This document shows, one piece after another, positions 1 through 6,032 of a stretch of DNA of 6,335 nt. The stretch is taken from positions 1 through 6,335 of the forward strand of contig CAMBSS010000215.1 in NCBI GenBank assembly GCA_945870465.1. The letters are read 5' to 3'. Each line of letters starts with the position of its first letter. Within the stretch, counting starts at the first letter, position 1. The DNA comes from Bordetella parapertussis. GTDB lineage: Bacteria; Pseudomonadota; Gammaproteobacteria; Burkholderiales; SG8-41. A program made the translations under genes and the position numbers. Under the pieces are notes generated by a model that did not search any database, was not told the origin of the DNA, and saw nothing but the letters and a program-made list of their open reading frames with translations.

Positions 1-1206
1 ACTGTCCTCACCAACGCCACCCTGATCGACTGCGTCAATCCCAAGCCCGCCGCCAACACATCGGTCGTCATCGAAAAAGGCCGCATCGCGGAAATCCTCA
101 CTGGCGGCCGCAAGCCCGCCACCGGCGATTCGACTGTCATCGACCTCAAGGGCGCGTATTTGATGCCCGGCCTGTGGGACGTGCATATTCATCCCGACTA
201 CCTGTCGCTCGCCGACATGCCGCTCGCTGAGCAGGTTGCACTGTTCGGCCACCGCCTGATGCAGGCGCTCACCGAATCGGGCATCACCGGCCTGCGCTGC
301 GCGGGTGCGCACCACTTCATGGACGTCGCGTGGAAGCGCGCGTTCGATTCCGGCCAGCACATCGGCCCGCGCGTGTTCGCGGCCGGGCACTTTCTCACCA
401 CCACCGGCGGCCACTTCCTGACTTCCGGCCACGCGCTCGAATGCGACGGCCCCTACGGTTTTGTCAAAGCGATCCGCGAGCAGATCAAGAACGGCGTCGA
501 CCACATCAAGCTGAATTTGTCGGGCGGCATCATGGGCCCGCCGTGGGACCTGCATAAACATTCGTTCCTGCTCGACGACGAACTGAAGGCCGCGTTCGAT
601 ATCGCGCACCTGCGCGAATTCAGGGTGATGGCCCATGCGACCAATCCGACCGCAGTGAAGAACGCCGTCCGGTTGGGCGCGCACAGCGTCGAGCACGGCT
701 ACATCATGGACGACGAGTGCATAGAACTCATGTTGAAGCACGACACCTGGTACGTGCCCACGCTCGCCATCAGCCACCTCACTCCCGAGCAGGTCGACAA
801 CGACTGGGAGCGCGCATGGGTGAAACAGCGCAACATGCTGCAGTCGCACTGCTGCCGTGCAGATGCGGCGTCCGACGTGCATGGGGGATGGTTCAAGAAA
901 GCACTCGATGCCGGCGTCAAGGTGGCGCTCGGCTCTGACATACGACCGCTGAAAGATGCGGCGCTGCTCGAAATGGGCCTCTGGATCAAGGACGGCGCGA
1001 CCACCTGGCAGACCCTGCTTGCCTCGACCGTCAATGCAGCTACCGTATGCGGCGTCGGCGACGAACTAGGCACCGTCGAGACAGGCAAACTCGCTGACCT
1101 CATAGTTGTCGGCGCCAATCCGCTAGATGACATCAACAATGTGCGCAAACTTCAGTTAGTGTTCAAGGAAGGCCGCATTGTTTCCGACAAGCGGACCGCG
1201 GCGTAA
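1..1206 (+). CDS. Metal-dependent amidohydrolase, imidazolonepropionase/Xaa-Pro dipeptidase-like (5' end cut by window edge)
   Basis: The frame is open from base 1 to the TAA at 1204-1206, 401 codons. The visible start (TVLTNATLIDC...) matches the usual N-terminal strand of the superfamily, so only a few residues are missing. Counting from window codon 1, the full binuclear metal set is visible: HxH in PGLWDVHIHPD (His62, His64), the carboxylatable Lys170 in DHIKLNLSGG, His212 in VMAHATN, His232 in SVEHGY and Asp313 in ALGSDIRP. The C-terminal GTVETGKLADLIVV stretch followed by FKEGRIV is the typical returning beta-sandwich segment. These enzymes hydrolyse cyclic amides or dipeptide-like bonds in the cytoplasm. 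The exact substrate is not readable. It converges on the M20 gene. An ATG or TTG near 160 cannot be the true start, because the beta-sandwich half lies upstream of it. Family call is secure, substrate unknown. Confidence 0.93.
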   Translation, partial: TVLTNATLIDCVNPKPAANTSVVIEKGRIAEILTGGRKPATGDSTVIDLKGAYLMPGLWDVHIHPDYLSLADMPLAEQVALFGHRLMQALTESGITGLRCAGAHHFMDVAWKRAFDSGQHIGPRVFAAGHFLTTTGGHFLTSGHALECDGPYGFVKAIREQIKNGVDHIKLNLSGGIMGPPWDLHKHSFLLDDELKAAFDIAHLREFRVMAHATNPTAVKNAVRLGAHSVEHGYIMDDECIELMLKHDTWYVPTLAISHLTPEQVDNDWERAWVKQRNMLQSHCCRADAASDVHGGWFKKALDAGVKVALGSDIRPLKDAALLEMGLWIKDGATTWQTLLASTVNAATVCGVGDELGTVETGKLADLIVVGANPLDDINNVRKLQLVFKEGRIVSDKRTAA

Positions 1207-1239
1207 ACCGGGCATCCAGGCATTATGTTGATTAGAAAC

Positions 1240-1257
1240 CGACGAATAAATTCGTCG
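1240..1257. terminator. Short perfect hairpin after the amidohydrolase stop
   Basis: CGACGAA, loop TAAA, TTCGTCG: a perfect 7 bp stem with a 4-nt loop, 34 bp after the amidohydrolase stop and between two convergent genes. On the plus strand no T-run follows. Read on the minus strand the stem is followed by GGTTTCTAAT, a poor T-tract. It may be a weak bidirectional terminator or an unrelated palindrome. Confidence 0.3.
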
Positions 1258-1360
1258 ACTGAACTTTCAACCAATTACGGTTATCGTACACATCGCGCTT
1301 GCAGCCAACGAGCCAGAAATCCTCACTGCGTATGCAGGGGCATAGCAATTCGCTGCAGGC

Positions 1361-1376
1361 ACGCCGGCGCCGGCGT
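1361..1376. repeat. 16-bp perfect palindrome
   Basis: ACGCCGGCGCCGGCGT reads identically on both strands, with no spacer. It lies between two convergent genes, downstream of both stop codons. The lack of a spacer makes a terminator loop less likely; a binding site or chance GC-rich palindrome is possible. No function is assigned. Confidence 0.4.
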
Positions 1377-1388
1377 ACTGCCACCTGA

Positions 1389-1403
1389 GCTCAAGCGTTG
1401 AGC
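1389..1403. repeat. 6-bp stem hairpin just past the M20 gene
   Basis: GCTCAA, loop GCG, TTGAGC forms a perfect 6 bp stem 19 bases beyond the M20 stop codon (1423-1425). No T-run follows on the minus strand. It could stabilise the 3' end of the transcript or contribute to termination; the evidence is only the symmetry and position. Confidence 0.25.
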
Positions 1404-1422
1404 AACTACGGCTGACGCCGCG

Positions 1423-2706
1423 TCAAAGAACTTTTAGTCCCAGCTCCTGCCGCGTCTTGCTGCACACATCCAGTATCAGCGACGTATAGACCTGTGCCGT
1501 TTTCGTCAGGTCTGCGATGGCGAGATGCTCGCCGACGTCCGGATCCCAATTCTCCTTGCCGGTGACGGTGCGCCCGCTCGGGCCGTAGTTCACCGCCGGT
1601 ATGCCGTAGGCCTGCAGATGGCTGGCGTCTGAGTAGAACAAGCCGACGCCTTCCTCCGGGGCACTTCCAACAATTGCCTGATGCGCGGTGCGCATACGTT
1701 GTGCGACGACGGAATTGGAACAGTCCTGCGCCGGCGGCAGCGTGACAAAAAATTCGGTGTCGAATTCGATGCCTGGCTTTTGCGCCTGCACCATCGCGAT
1801 CAGACGCTCGACTTCAAGCGGTATTTCGTTGATCTGCTGGTTGGGCAGCAGCCGAAATTCCAGAAACACGTGACAGAAGAACGGCACGCGGTTGCAGCGG
1901 TACGGCCAGCCGCCCTCGATCGAATGCATGTGCACCGATGAAGACGCGTTCTTGTACTTGTGGCGGCCTGAATATTCTTTCGCGAAATCGTCGAACACGT
2001 CGATCAGCACTCGCATCTTACGGATCGCATCGTCGCCGTGGTCGGCCACGCGCAGCGGCGCCGGCTTGCCGCGCGTGGTGAGGCGCACGCCGACCGAGCC
2101 CACGTGCTCGTTGATCAACATCATGCGCGTCGGTTCGCCGACCACAGCCATGTCCGCGATGCCGCCGTTGTTGACAAAATGCTTGGTGCCGCAGCCGCCC
2201 CCGCGGTAAGTCGCGCCTTGATAGTGGAGCACGGCATGGCGCTCGATCTCGCCGCCGACGAACGCGAGCAGCACGTTGCCTTTCAATTCGACGCCAGACT
2301 TGGCGACTGCTTCGGCCGCAGCTAGAAACGCGGCGCAGCCACCTTTCATATTGTGCACGCCCATGCCGTAGATCCAGCCGTCCTTGATGACCGCTTTCGG
2401 TTTGTAGCCCGGAGCATTGGGCAAGTACGCCTCGTTGCCCGAGAACGAGATGTCCATGTGGCCGTTCAACAGCAGCGTGGCGCCATTGCCTTTGCCCTTG
2501 ATAGTGCCAATGACGTTATAGCGGTCGGGCTCGAATTCCTGCCGGTAAGCGTCTATGCCCATGCCGTTAAGTATCCCCAACACGCATTCGGCGATGGGCT
2601 TCTCGTTGCCGGTGAGGCTGGGCACGTCGACCAACGTCACCGCCAGCTCGGTGCAGCGCTCGGCGGTCACGCTATCCACGATCTTTTTTGCCTGTGCAGC
2701 GTCCAT
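1423..2706 (-). CDS. M20 family metallohydrolase (ArgE/DapE/ACY1-like), atypical metal site
   Basis: The product has 427 residues, normal length for M20 amidohydrolases, which cleave N-acyl amino acids, dipeptides or related amides. ATG 2706 is preceded by AGGA at 6 nt spacing. Recognisable motifs are LLLNGHMDIS (His83, Asp85), YGMGVHNMKGG (113-123), GEIE (152-155), VVGEPT (Glu191), the HSIEGG...CNRVP dimerisation-domain motif (261-275) and SDASHLQAYGIPAVNYGPSG (359-378). Several catalytic positions differ from the canonical family. The bridging Asp of the D-x-KGG motif is Asn119. The usual EE pair reads Glu153-Ile154. The dimerisation-domain His of AHSS is Pro217. The C-terminal HxPDE motif reads DPDVGEH. 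It may be a divergent subfamily with changed metal use or a non-hydrolytic protein. The triple-Rid gene lies upstream on the same strand, 180 bp away across a repeat element, so co-transcription is possible but unproven. Confidence 0.88.
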   Translation of the reverse strand: MDAAQAKKIVDSVTAERCTELAVTLVDVPSLTGNEKPIAECVLGILNGMGIDAYRQEFEPDRYNVIGTIKGKGNGATLLLNGHMDISFSGNEAYLPNAPGYKPKAVIKDGWIYGMGVHNMKGGCAAFLAAAEAVAKSGVELKGNVLLAFVGGEIERHAVLHYQGATYRGGGCGTKHFVNNGGIADMAVVGEPTRMMLINEHVGSVGVRLTTRGKPAPLRVADHGDDAIRKMRVLIDVFDDFAKEYSGRHKYKNASSSVHMHSIEGGWPYRCNRVPFFCHVFLEFRLLPNQQINEIPLEVERLIAMVQAQKPGIEFDTEFFVTLPPAQDCSNSVVAQRMRTAHQAIVGSAPEEGVGLFYSDASHLQAYGIPAVNYGPSGRTVTGKENWDPDVGEHLAIADLTKTAQVYTSLILDVCSKTRQELGLKVL

Positions 2707-2729
2707 GCTCGTTCCTGTTAGTAGTCAAT

Positions 2730-2876
2730 TCAAAAACACTTGGAGCCGCAGATAAATTCTTTTCAATACCCCCTTGAGGGGTACGCGGATGAACACAGAT
2801 AAATTCAAAGGGACTTAACCTTGGCTATAGCGGTGCTCTGGTTTTTTATCTGCGTGTATCTGCGGTATCCGCGGCT
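2730..2876. repeat. Intergenic inverted-repeat element, copy 1 (degenerate 10-11 bp units)
   Basis: Terminal arms AGCCGCAGATA (2744-2754) and TATCCGCGGCT (2866-2876) pair at 10 of 11 positions. Inner arms 2784-2803 and 2845-2864 pair at 16 of 20. The arms are built of degenerate units of the GCGGATGAAC / ATCTGCGTGT type. A small hairpin, TACCCC-CTTGA-GGGGTA (2767-2783), sits inside the left arm. The sequence just left of the element (2730-2749) is nearly the same as that left of the copy at 5389, which indicates a dispersed element, not chance symmetry. It occupies most of the 180 bp gap between the triple-Rid and M20 genes. It may end or attenuate transcription, or be a REP/MITE-like non-coding element. 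No protein is encoded. Confidence 0.7.
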
Positions 2877-2886
2877 AATTATCGTT

Positions 2887-4275
2887 TTAAATGACGGCCG
2901 GCTTGCCTTCGCCGAACCATGCGATGGCGGTGAGCGACATGCGCGCGCCAGCAATCGGCGCCGAACGCGGCACTTCCAGCGCGATCAGCGCAGGCCGCCA
3001 CTTGCCGAAAGCTTTGATGAGCAGGCTTTCGACGGTTTTGAAATCGCCGATGTCCTGCACGTAGACGCTCAAATGCGTGACGCTCGAGAGATCGCGGCCC
3101 GCCAGTTTGAGTTGCTCTTTGAGCTGGGCGATGGCTGCGAGCGTTTGCAGCGCGACCACGTTGCGCCCGGTGACGGCCTTTCCCGCCGCATCAACGCCAG
3201 CGATGCCGGAGAAGAACGCGAGACCGCCCGCCTCCACGACCTGGCTCATGCACGCGGGCGGCTGCCAGCCGGGAGTGCCGTAGATTTTGCGCTCGAGGCC
3301 GCGGCCCGGAATGATCGCTGTCGGCTCGATTTCGATCAGCGTGCCTTTGTGCCCGACTTCGCCGACTTCGATCACGGTGAGCGCCGGCGCCGCCTTGCCG
3401 AAGAAATGCTCGTGGATGCGGTGAAACGTCGGGAAGTCACGCATATCCTGCAGGTAGATGATCAAGTTCAGGATGGAATCCATCGACGAGCCCGACGCTT
3501 CGAGGTGCTGGCGAATCAGGTCGTAGGTGAACCAGGTCTGCGCGGCAATCGGCCCGTTGCGCGCATCTTCGTGACTGCGGCCGCGCCGGAGGAAATGCCC
3601 GGCTTCGGGAATGTCGTCGTAGTTGCGGATCAGCGGCGCGCCGGGCCTGGACGCGTCAATCGGAATTTGTCCAGCAAGGAACAAGTACGGCCCCGCGCCG
3701 ATGACGTGCGAGAACGTCGCCGCCGCGGTGTGCGCGGAAGCGCCGCCCAGCACTTCGCGCTTGCCGAGCGTTTTTTCTGCAGCGGGGCGCAGCGCAATCG
3801 CATCTATACACAGGCGTGCCGCATCCGTCGGCTCGAACAGCCCCATGCCGACGGCGGTGCTCGCGGGCGGCGCTTTCTCATACTCGCGGCGCACGCGGTC
3901 GAACACCGGGAAGAAACGCTTGTCGCGCTGGTAGATGTGATAACGCACAATGTTGCGCAGGTCACCACCTTCGCCCCGCAGAAGCGACAAATACTGCTCG
4001 TAGATCGCGATGCCCTGCGCGCCGACCGGGCCTTCCATGCGGTCCACCCAAGCGTAGCCGCCCGCCTGCTCGGGACCCTGGCCTTTCATTTCCTCAAAGC
4101 TGGTGCACAGCGCGCCTTTGGCATTGGGGCCCGCTTTGTATCCCCCCGCTCTGTATCCCATCTGGCCGCTGAAAAACAGGAAGGGGCCGGCGGCGACGCA
4201 GGTCGGCCAGCCGGATTTGGTGCGCGGAGGAGTTTTTTTCAAGGGCGTTTTCGACGAAAGTGGACAATCGCCCAA
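2887..4275 (-). CDS. Triple Rid-domain protein (three tandem YjgF/YER057c/UK114 domains)
   Basis: The 462-residue product contains three successive Rid folds. Domain A, about 22-165, has LFFSGQMG, then IVRYHIYQRDKRFFPVFD, then CIDAIAL. Domain B, about 185-325, has LFLAGQIPID, then LNLIIYLQDMRDFPTFH, then IEIEPTAI. Domain C, about 340-455, has AFFSGIAGVD, then VTHLSVYVQDIGDFKTV, then SLTAIAW. A normal Rid protein has one domain of about 130 residues and works as a homotrimer, so this chain could fold as a trimer by itself (inference). Domains A and B carry long insertions after the SGQ strand; C is compact. The Arg that binds substrate carboxylate in active RidA (PxRS) is Ser139, Leu299 and Leu430, so canonical imine deaminase activity is not expected. 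The frame begins with TTG at 4275 and no good Shine-Dalgarno; another TTG is at codon 12. The true start is uncertain. It is divergent from the Bug gene and upstream of the M20 gene on the same strand. Confidence 0.88.
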   Translation of the reverse strand: MGDCPLSSKTPLKKTPPRTKSGWPTCVAAGPFLFFSGQMGYRAGGYKAGPNAKGALCTSFEEMKGQGPEQAGGYAWVDRMEGPVGAQGIAIYEQYLSLLRGEGGDLRNIVRYHIYQRDKRFFPVFDRVRREYEKAPPASTAVGMGLFEPTDAARLCIDAIALRPAAEKTLGKREVLGGASAHTAAATFSHVIGAGPYLFLAGQIPIDASRPGAPLIRNYDDIPEAGHFLRRGRSHEDARNGPIAAQTWFTYDLIRQHLEASGSSMDSILNLIIYLQDMRDFPTFHRIHEHFFGKAAPALTVIEVGEVGHKGTLIEIEPTAIIPGRGLERKIYGTPGWQPPACMSQVVEAGGLAFFSGIAGVDAAGKAVTGRNVVALQTLAAIAQLKEQLKLAGRDLSSVTHLSVYVQDIGDFKTVESLLIKAFGKWRPALIALEVPRSAPIAGARMSLTAIAWFGEGKPAVI

Positions 4276-4317
4276 TTGTAGCTTGGAAAATGCGCGACTT
4301 GCATGGCCGCATTTGCC

Positions 4318-4347
4318 AAGACACGCGGCGCGCGATTCCGCTAATAT
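4318..4347 (+). promoter_or_regulatory. Candidate promoter of the Bug/TctC gene
   Basis: AAGACA (4318-4323) and TAATAT (4342-4347) lie 18 bp apart, about 40 bp before the start codon, in the 109 bp gap between two divergent genes. The A+T-rich block 4342-4350 stands out in a GC-rich gap and, on the other strand, contains TATATT, which could serve the divergent triple-Rid gene. Matches to consensus are only moderate. Confidence 0.3.
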
Positions 4348-4371
4348 AGAAGCAGGCGAGGAAACGTTCCC

Positions 4372-4377
4372 AAGGAG
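4372..4377 (+). promoter_or_regulatory. Strong Shine-Dalgarno fixing the Bug gene start
   Basis: AAGGAG ends 7 nt before ATG 4385. It selects this ATG over the much longer open frame upstream (from 4103), which would overlap the divergent triple-Rid gene. The predicted signal peptide begins right at this ATG, confirming the choice. Confidence 0.85.
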
Positions 4378-4384
4378 AGCATTG

Positions 4385-5365
4385 ATGCTGAGACGTTACG
4401 CAAGCGCTGCACTGCACGCCGCATTGTTCCCGGTCCTCGCCGCCGCGTTGTCCGCGGGCGCAGCCGAGACTTACCCGAACCGCCCGCTGCGCATAGTCGC
4501 GCCCTACGGTGCCGGCGGCTCCTACGACATCGTCTCGCGCATCCTCGCGCAAAAGCTCTCCGAACAACTGGGCCAGCAGATCGTCCTCGACAACCGCCCG
4601 GGCGCCACTGGCCGCATCGGCATGGAAGTCGGCGTCAAGGCGACGCCCGACGGCTACACCATGATAGTCATAGGCAGCAGCCAGGCCATCGCGCCCAGCG
4701 TGCACGTCAGCGTCCCCTACGATCTCGCCAAAAGCATCGCGCCCGTCATGCTGCACGGCACGATCAGCTATGCCCTCGTCATCCATCCGAGCGTGCCCGC
4801 GCAAACCGTCGCCGAGTTCGTCGCGCTGTCGAAAGCCAAGCCCGGCTCGCTGCGCTACGGCTCGGGCGGCACCGGCGGCATCACGCACCTCGCGGGCGAG
4901 CTCTTCAACAACCTGACGGGCGCCGACATCTCGCACGTACCCTACAAATCGGGCGCGCTCGCCACCAACGCGCTGCTCGGCAATGAAGTGCAGATGAACA
5001 TGCTCAACATGCTGAACGTACTGCCGCACGTGCAGGGCGGGCGCATCCGCGGGCTTGCGGTGACCGGGCTCAAGCGCTCGCAGTACCTGCCGAACCTGCC
5101 GACGCTCGACGAGGCGGGCGCGAAGGGTTACGAAATGATCGAGTACCACGGCATCGCGTTCCCGGCGGGCACGCCGCGCGAAATCGTCATGCGCATGAAC
5201 AGCGAGATGGCGAAAGCGCTGCGGTCCGACGACCTGAAACAGCGCCTCTCGCAGCAGGCTTTCGAGCCTTCGATCACGACGCCGGAGGAATTCGCCGCCT
5301 ACCTGCAGAACGAGCAGGCGAAGTACGCGAAGATCGTGAAGACCATCGGGCTCAAGCCCGACTAA
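4385..5365 (+). CDS. Bug/TctC-family tripartite tricarboxylate transporter substrate-binding protein
   Basis: The product has 326 residues, typical for the family. An N-terminal signal peptide (MLRR, hydrophobic core about 7-22, likely cleavage after AGA near residue 26) sends it to the periplasm. The family signature follows: YPNRPLRIVAPYGAGGSYDIVSR (30-52) with the ligand-loop Asp48, then LGQQIVLDNRPGATGRIG (62-79), KATPDGYTMIV (85-95), VPYKSGALATNALLGNEVQM (185-204) and LPTLDEAGAKGYE (238-250). Bug proteins bind small organic acids or amides through a Venus-flytrap cleft and feed TctAB-type transporters or act as sensors. No tctA or tctB gene is present in the window, so this is an orphan Bug, as is common in Burkholderiales. 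The ligand cannot be named. It is divergent from the triple-Rid gene and converges on the single-domain Rid gene. Confidence 0.95.
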   Translation: MLRRYASAALHAALFPVLAAALSAGAAETYPNRPLRIVAPYGAGGSYDIVSRILAQKLSEQLGQQIVLDNRPGATGRIGMEVGVKATPDGYTMIVIGSSQAIAPSVHVSVPYDLAKSIAPVMLHGTISYALVIHPSVPAQTVAEFVALSKAKPGSLRYGSGGTGGITHLAGELFNNLTGADISHVPYKSGALATNALLGNEVQMNMLNMLNVLPHVQGGRIRGLAVTGLKRSQYLPNLPTLDEAGAKGYEMIEYHGIAFPAGTPREIVMRMNSEMAKALRSDDLKQRLSQQAFEPSITTPEEFAAYLQNEQAKYAKIVKTIGLKPD

Positions 5366-5373
5366 CCCGCCAC

Positions 5374-5386
5374 CAGCTAGAAGCTG
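5374..5386 (+). terminator. Small hairpin after the Bug gene stop
   Basis: CAGCT-AGA-AGCTG is a perfect 5 bp stem starting 9 nt after the TAA. It is followed by CCTCAAAAAC, with no T-tract, so termination strength on the plus strand is doubtful. It abuts the second repeat element, which may do the real work of separating the two convergent genes. Confidence 0.25.
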
Positions 5387-5388
5387 CC

Positions 5389-5510
5389 TCAAAAACAGTT
5401 TGGATCCGCCAATGAACGCGGATGAACGCAGATATGCTCACAGGGTTTGACCCTGGATTCGGGGGAAGGTCTGGATTTATATCGGCGTCAATCGGCGTTT
5501 ATCGGCGGTT
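5389..5510. repeat. Intergenic inverted-repeat element, copy 2 (degenerate 10-11 bp units)
   Basis: Arms 5406-5435 and 5479-5508 are inverted repeats matching at 24 of 30 positions, built of units such as GAACGCGGAT / GAACGCAGAT on the left and ATCGGCGTNN on the right. Between the arms is a hairpin CAGGG-TTTGA-CCCTG (5441-5455). The left boundary TCAAAAACAGTTTGGATCCG matches the left boundary of the copy at 2730 apart from one inserted base and a few substitutions. It lies in the gap between convergent Bug and Rid genes. It may be a bidirectional terminator or a REP/MITE-like dispersed element. It encodes no protein. Confidence 0.72.
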
Positions 5511-5545
5511 GCTTGTCGGTGTTGTATTTTCGAGATGGGCTCTGG

Positions 5546-5983
5546 TTACTTGTGGGTCTTGAGCCGCTCCGGCTCGATGATCGCTTCGACCTCGATCTCG
5601 ACGATCGCATCGCGATGCCCGAGCCTTGACACCTGTATCAGCACGCTCGCCGGCCGGTTCTTGCGGAAGAATTTGAAGCGCTCGTCGGAACACTTGTAGT
5701 ATTCCTCGATGTCGGTCACGTAAGTAGTGGCGCGCACCACGTCGTCGAACGTGGCGCCGGCGTAAGTCAGCCCCTTTTCGATGTTTTCGCAGGTCTTGCG
5801 GATCTGCGCCCGCATGTCGCCGATGCCGATGATCTCGCCGCTCGGCTCGCGCGCCATCTGCCCTGCGAGGTAAACGTGCGCATGGTCCGTGCCGTGCACC
5901 GTCACCACCGGCACGTACAGCAGATTGCCGTTCTCAATACGTGCCCACATGTCCTTCGGCTGCATGAACTCCCGTTTGATCAT
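5546..5983 (-). CDS. RidA/YjgF/UK114-family protein, single domain, lacking the catalytic Arg
   Basis: The 145-residue product is a single full-length Rid domain: HVYLAGQMA (36-44), QIRKTCENIEKGLTYAGATFDDVVRATTYVTDIEEY (60-95) and IQVSRLGHRDAIVEIEVEAII (116-136). Canonical RidA hydrolyses reactive enamine/imine intermediates in the cytoplasm as a homotrimer. Its carboxylate-binding Arg in the PxRS motif is Ser113 here (RPASVLIQV), so this belongs to the Arg-less Rid groups often found in catabolic gene clusters, whose activity is mostly undefined. ATG 5983 has GGAG only 3 nt upstream. The in-frame ATG at codon 7 has a similar GGGAG at the same spacing, so the start could be 18 bases shorter. 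A candidate promoter lies just upstream. It converges on the Bug gene across repeat element 2. Confidence 0.92.
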   Translation of the reverse strand: MIKREFMQPKDMWARIENGNLLYVPVVTVHGTDHAHVYLAGQMAREPSGEIIGIGDMRAQIRKTCENIEKGLTYAGATFDDVVRATTYVTDIEEYYKCSDERFKFFRKNRPASVLIQVSRLGHRDAIVEIEVEAIIEPERLKTHK

Positions 5984-6004
5984 GATCTCCGCTTTCTGTT
6001 GTGA

Positions 6005-6032
6005 ATTAATCCATCTTCAGCATACCTGTAAA
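6005..6032 (-). promoter_or_regulatory. Candidate promoter of the single-domain Rid gene
   Basis: On the minus strand, TTTACA (6032-6027; 5 of 6 matches to the -35 consensus) and ATTAAT (6010-6005; 4 of 6 to the -10 consensus) are 16 bp apart, placing transcription start about 15 nt before ATG 5983. The -35 box directly abuts the strong hairpin at 6033-6066, so the terminator and promoter are packed together. Supported only by box matches and position. Confidence 0.4.

Noticed and set aside
699..1148. Minus-strand open frame within the amidohydrolase gene
   Set aside because: It lies wholly opposite a gene with a complete set of metal ligands, and its Ser-rich translation shows no motif.
2821..4281. 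Long plus-strand open frame (486 codons) antisense to the triple-Rid gene
   Set aside because: The translation is rich in Arg/Ala/Asp/His with no recognisable motif, typical of the shadow of a GC-rich gene. The minus-strand frame encodes three clear Rid domains. Its first part also runs through the repeat element.
4103..4384. N-terminal extension of the Bug gene from an upstream ATG
   Set aside because: It would overlap the divergent triple-Rid gene and bury the signal peptide inside the protein. ATG 4385 has an ideal AAGGAG at 7 nt and starts the signal peptide directly.
4094..5392. Long minus-strand open frame (432 codons) antisense to the Bug gene
   Set aside because: Arg-rich composition with no family motif. 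The plus strand carries a complete Bug protein with signal peptide and Shine-Dalgarno.
5389..5510. CRISPR-like repeats
   Set aside because: The repeating units are about 10-11 bp, degenerate, contiguous and arranged as inverted arms, with no constant-length spacers.
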